The notes under the pieces were generated by a model, which was not told the DNA's origin, searched no databases, and saw nothing but the letters and a program-made list of their open reading frames with translations. Shown here piece after piece: positions 8,802-13,442 of a stretch of DNA of 13,442 nucleotides. Source of the stretch: Larix sibirica (lineage: Eukaryota > Streptophyta > Pinopsida > Pinales > Pinaceae); NCBI GenBank assembly GCA_004151065.3, contig NWUY0300027034.1:13084-26525 (forward strand), written 5' to 3'. The position numbers were made by a program, and so were the translations under genes. The first letter of the stretch is position 1. Each line of letters opens with the position of its first letter.

Positions 8802-10392
8802 CAGATCACATTTATCAATATTCACAATGAATTTTGTTGATTTTGTTAAACAAATCCTTCTCTTCCTTCTATATTGATTCAGACAATGAATCCCACTCAT
8901 ATAAAAGTGAATCTCCAAAGAGATGTAGCTCATCATGGATCCTACAACCTCATTATTCTTCCTTTTAATAATGAATTATCATGTTCAACCTTAGGGTCTA
9001 GAATATAAGTTTGTTAGGGTTGTTCATCTCACATTCTCCATCCTCTTTACATTGTCTCCCCCCTATGCATTTGAGTTCTACATTTTGGCATCACCCAAGT
9101 CTATTATTCCCGACCTCTACTTTGTTTTGATTACTATGTCGATTCTAGTATATCCTTTTCAATTATATTTTTAATGCTACCTAACTCGGTCATTATTCTC
9201 CTAGTGATTATCAAATATTAATACAAAATCAACCCATGCGAATGTAAAATTTTATTTCCGTACTTTACTTATATCCCTTCTTGTCAACACTTTCAAGCAT
9301 TTGATTAGTTCTAGTTATAATTTACACACAATGGTATAGATGCAATTTTCTTTCTTTCTTTTCATGAATTCATTCGTGTTTTATTAAAAATTCAATTGAT
9401 CATTAAGAACTTTGAGTTATAAGGATCATATTTCATTATTTTGGTGTATATTGCTTACTTGAAAGATATGGGTTTTGGGGGAAAAGGGAAATGTGTCCCA
9501 GGAATGGGACATGATAGAGAGAGGAAAATACATGGTAATATCTATGGAGGAAAGTTATAAGTTTCTCCATCCATAATATGGATGTGGATTCTAATGAATT
9601 TATACAACTTTCAAAAACCAATAACCTTTATTTAAGATGCAATATTAATATGCAACCACCTATGTTGTCTTTTCCACCAAATCTCTACCATTACCCAAAT
9701 ATTTTAGAGATACATCATGTCTTTTCCTTCTATAAATAATGCTTGGATTGCTAATCCAACACTCACTTTTCTTGGAAAATAAGGTTTGGGAGACTCGAAT
9801 CCACTTGCTCCTCCATATTTCCTCTAAGACAAGTTTTTGTTCCACAAAAGGTGTCCATCAACGGCTCGATATAGTCTAGTGTGTTTAAATATTCGACCTT
9901 CTAGGATGAAGGAGATCTCACTTGAGGCACGCATGATAGTTTCCATTAAGTAAAGTGTAGAGTTTTAAATATTCTAGTGTGGTTAATATTCCTTACTAGT
10001 TATTAATTGCATTCATCTAAGATAGACAAACTAGCAACATTCAAATTAATAACAAACACACAAATATCATCCAAATACAAAACAAACACCAACACATAGG
10101 CAAAAAAATGGCGCATTATACTAACAACATGCATGATATTACATAAATTCAATGCAGAGCACTAGTAAAAAACTAGCAACAACAACAACCCCTCTGATGT
10201 CCACTTCTCTCTAATTACATTATAGACCTCATATATATAATAGGTTGTAGTGGTTACATAATATTTTAGAATATACTATGGAATATGCCAGCTATAACCC
10301 ACTCATAAAATAAAGTACAAAAGAGTTTACACCATTAGAGACATGCACATGGTATCTAGAAAACTGAGATAAAGGATATATGATATGCCTCC
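8802..10392. other. Unassigned AT-rich stretch
   Basis: I see no gene. Two short minus-strand open frames (9436-9621 and 9660-9845) have no recognisable motif. A small C/T run lies near 9350-9363 and an AT run near 10230-10240. On the minus strand, AGAGGGG followed by TTGTTGTTG (about 10196-10181) could be a polypurine tract at the 3' end of a minus-sense element. It lies about 200 bases beyond the apparent end of the coding relic at 10393. This last point is speculative. Confidence 0.35.
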
Positions 10393-13000
10393 TCAATCCC
10401 ACATATTAAAGCCTCTATGAAACCACATACTCAGGCCCTCCGATGGTTTTACTACTTCTATATATTCATCTTTTGTTAAAATATGGTCTACACCAACACT
10501 TAGTCAAAATTTAGCCATAACTACTCCCTAACCACACCTTCCAAATTTTATTTGAGTTGGGTTCTATGTCTTAGTCCTTAAAATGAGATTCTAAGTCTAG
10601 AATTTCTTCAATAGCTACATCCAAAAACTTAGTGAATTATTCCCAAACAATGATCCATCTCTAGCTAGCATCCTGGATTCTCTAAGGAAGCTAAGTTGTT
10701 GATGCTTTTTTTAATTCCTTTGCAATAGGAATTTCCTGGATAAGTGTTTCAATCTCCACTTCAACATTTTGTTTAAACATCTTCATTTTCATGAATTAAC
10801 ACTATGAGTTTCATACGGGCTCTCATACCTCCCGATTCCTTAGTTTCTTGTTATCATCCTCAAGTGCATCCTACTTAATTGGATCCACCTATCACTCCCT
10901 CTACCTAATGAATATATTGTGGATTCCCTCTATTATGTTTTCACTTTGAAATACAACTCCAAATTGATGTTGTATATAGACTCAAGTGGGTTACACCACA
11001 GGCATGGATAGGGTTGCAACAATTTTTTACTCATATACTCAAGGTTCTTTGTTGTTGTTGGTGGATTTGTTTGCACAATGAGCTCTAGGTGGTGACTCAA
11101 GAATTATTCCACATATATTTTCATATGAACATCCATGCATTCATCAATAACTAATACATATTCCTCCTCACTTAGGAGGGTTAATTTCCACCCAAATTGT
11201 TTCCCCCACACCTTGATTGTTTCATTTTATTTCCTAATTGATATTCCTCCAAGATTAAGAGATTGTTTTTAAATCCAATGCAGGGACTTCACTTTTCTTT
11301 TCATTCGTTGTGTTGGATTCATCTTGGTTGGGACTTCCTCAATGAATAATTCAATGTAACTTGGATATAGATGGGATTATTCTTGTGATAGGTCTATGAA
11401 TTTGGTTTGTCTTGGAATCAACACAACTTCTCTAGCATTAAAATCACCTTCATCCATTTTTGTTGGATTTGAATCCTCAAAGGTCTTATGTCTATGGGTC
11501 ACAACTGTGGTACAAGTAGTCCTCACTTATGGGGATGTAAAGATTATATTGATTGTATGTGCACCAATGCCCGATGCCCTGATGGTGGGAAGAGAAGGGA
11601 GTGTGGATCACCCCATTATCAAATTAGGTTCTTGTCCATGTGAAACTAGCTAAATCCCCCTTGGGATATCCATCAAGGCCATCTCACATAGTTGACTCAA
11701 ATAATGTTCTCTCGTATGTGCCTACATGGAGTTTTTTCCCCATGCCTTCTTCCCTCACCCCTTTGTCATATTGTGGCCACGTTCCCTACTTATTCTATTG
11801 CTTTTCCACCACATTGGTTCATCTTTAAATTGATTTCTCCATGATCATTGGTATTAACATGAATATCATAGTTTCCACATTCACACTAGCATCTGGTAGT
11901 TGGAGTATCATTATGTAGTAATGTCAAGCCACTTCAAATAAATATTAATGGTCATTCAAATCAATGATCTGTGTAATAATTCTAGTTGTCTATGCTAGTA
12001 AAACAAACATCTTATGATGACATTTCACCATATTGACTGTAACTTGGACGAACTTTCCAGTGGAATAGGCCAATGTCTCATACTTACCCATCATAAATTG
12101 ATGTTATCAGTCTCATTTCGACAATTGGGCATCGAATGGATCCCTTCATTGTGACAACACAATAAAGATCAGAAGCTATACGATTGAGAGTCCTACTTCT
12201 TGTCCTATGAATATACCATGTTCTACAATACCTCATTTGTAAGGAATTACACCCATTTCCATTTAATTCCATTTGCTCATACATCCAACACATGAATTGC
12301 CTACTTTAAAAATTCTTTCTATCTACAATTCCACAACACCTTAGTAGATAGTTGATGTGATACCATGCTAATTTGTATGTGATTTATGGAGGCTATCTCA
12401 ACCCTTGGTATGTTTTCACCACTCCATATTTCACGCACAGGTCCATGGTTCCACTTGTTCCTATGCAGTCCTATATTTTTGTGTAGTGGGTTAAAGAAAA
12501 AACACACCCATTGAATTGTGTTACTCCATGGATTACTTTGTAATGATTTGGACCTTCCAATCCATCCAAATTCCACTAGATTTCACCCTCGACAACATAA
12601 CCTGATGCAATTTCACATGGTGTTATAATTACCAAAATAGAGAACATGTAGGAAGGATATAATTTTGTACCTTAACAAGTGAAAAAAAGGCTTCCTATCC
12701 TAGCCTCCTTCCCCCTCCTTTCACTATATTGATATGGTGTAAACTCAAGGAAGACTACATAATCGTGGATGTCATAGTCCACTAGTTGCACTTGTTAAAT
12801 ATATCCTTTGAAGTGTTAATCCTTCATCACATACACCCACACTTCAGATACTTGATACTCGCATTTCTTCATCTTGTTGATGGAATTGTCCTCCTATTCT
12901 CGTAGCGATTCACTAGAATCCAAAGGAAATATTGGTTCATCTTTGCACCCTAAACTATCATAGGATTTAGCTCTGGATTCCTTACAGTGATTTATTCTTA
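10393..13000 (-). pseudogene. Long decayed coding relic of unknown family
   Basis: I do not recognise this gene. Read on the minus strand, protein-like sequence continues for about 2.6 kb through several frame changes. 13000-12425 has SLGCKDEPIFPLDSSES, DYDIHDYVVFLEFTPYQYSE and GLEGPNHYKVIHGVTQFNG. 12480-12320 has HRNKWNHGPVREIW. 12296-12086 has MCWMYEQMELNGNG. 12085-11885 has KYETLAYSTGKFVQVTVNM. 11879-11822 has NYDIHVNTNDHGEINLK. 11820-11490 has VREEGMGKKLHVGTYERTLF, GVIHTPFSSHHQGIGHW and CTYNQYNLYIPISED. 11480-10801 has EGDFNAREVVLIPRQTKFID, WGKQFGWKLTLLSEEEYVLV and LEYMSKKLLQPYPCLWC. 10790-10503 has QNVEVEIETLIQEIPIAKEL. 10500-10396 has EGLSMWFHRGFNMWD, then a TGA at 10395-10393. Stops within the chosen frames are nearly all TAA or TAG. 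Acidic, basic and aromatic residues are mixed as in a soluble protein. No reverse transcriptase, integrase or transposase signature is visible. It could be the gag or extra ORF of an undescribed element, or a captured host gene. Confidence 0.55.
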
Positions 13001-13012
13001 TACATTATCCAA

Positions 13013-13442
13013 AAATGGATCAATATATAAATTTTCATCTATTTTGGTGCTTGGTCAAAATATTGGATGAATTGACTTGTAGGACCCAATCAAGGGGTAT
13101 GTTTCACTTTGTATATTTGGGTTCCAAAAATTTTTGGGTCCTATTTGAGGGTTTAAATGATATTTTTGGGGGTAAAAAATTCCATGTGATTCTACACTCT
13201 GATACCTTTCCAACCTTCCAAGAATTGTCTCAAATCAAGTTCATATGAAAAAATTATGTCTCCCGCAAGTTGACCTATCTAGTTGACCACCATGGTACCA
13301 ACTAGATTCCTCATCAACTCTCATTTATCACAAATGCAGAGTTAGTCATGTGTGGATTTTCAAGAAAATTCTAGAAGGTTAAAAAACCTAACCATAATTT
13401 AGCATAGAGGCATGCAAAAACCCTAAAAATTAACCCTAGGCG
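13013..13442 (-). repeat. Right arm of the diverged inverted repeat, cut by the window edge
   Basis: This arm is the reverse-complement partner of 4813-5256; the paired blocks are listed under that entry. Similarity runs into the window edge, so the copy probably continues past 13442. If the left arm is a minus-sense LTR, this one is a plus-sense LTR. The unknown minus-strand relic begins just left of it. The short plus-strand open frame at 13015-13248 lies wholly inside the repeat and is unlikely to be a gene. Confidence 0.88.

Noticed and set aside
11396-11653. 85-codon plus-strand open frame
   Set aside because: It is antisense to the best-conserved part of the minus-strand relic and has no motif of its own.
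1-13442. Bacterial-type features (operons, ribosome sites, CRISPR) or a TAA/TAG-reassigned genetic code
   Set aside because: The plant retrotransposon content argues against a bacterial source. The in-frame TAA/TAG come with frameshifts and lost zinc ligands, so decay explains them better than codon reassignment.

Overview
The window looks like repeat-dense intergenic DNA from a large plant nuclear genome. A gymnosperm is my best guess, because the gag/protease remnant resembles Ty3/gypsy-like elements I associate with conifers; no species can be read from the sequence. It is AT-rich and carries four ambiguous bases (1776, 4584, 8800-8801). I see no intact host gene, rRNA, tRNA, CRISPR array or bacterial-type feature. 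Every coding stretch I can support is a decayed mobile-element remnant, or a decayed unknown that behaves like one.

Layout, left to right. 1-807: no gene, probably leader or LTR-side sequence of the next element. 808-2863 (+): gag pseudogene with a low-complexity N-terminal part, a recognisable capsid-like region (about 1453-1920), a Pro/Gln/Ser-rich linker and a zinc knuckle that has lost two cysteines. 2860-3765 (+): the matching retropepsin (protease) region, broken by frameshifts. 3766-4360 (+): Pro-rich sequence with a 22-bp tandem duplication and a second knuckle-like motif. No reverse transcriptase or integrase follows. About 4379-5334: an LTR-like block, probably minus-sense. 5337-6038 (+): the 3' part of a LINE ORF2, with stops but no frameshift. 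6039-8600: mostly unassigned, with two weak gag-like traces. 8608-8797: a minisatellite with a period of about 85-90 bp. 8802-10392: unassigned. 10393-13000 (minus): about 2.6 kb of decayed coding sequence that I do not recognise. 13013-13442: a diverged inverted copy of the LTR-like block, cut by the window edge.

Three observations matter most. First, 4813-5256 and 13013-13439 are inverted copies about 7.8 kb apart. Second, the minus-strand relic can be followed through at least seven frame changes and matches no family I know. Third, its stops and those of gag are almost all TAA/TAG, the pattern expected from C-to-T decay of glutamine codons in methylated DNA. Nothing here acts together as a working pathway; the window is a record of nested insertions of different ages, and the LINE piece looks younger than the gag/protease piece.
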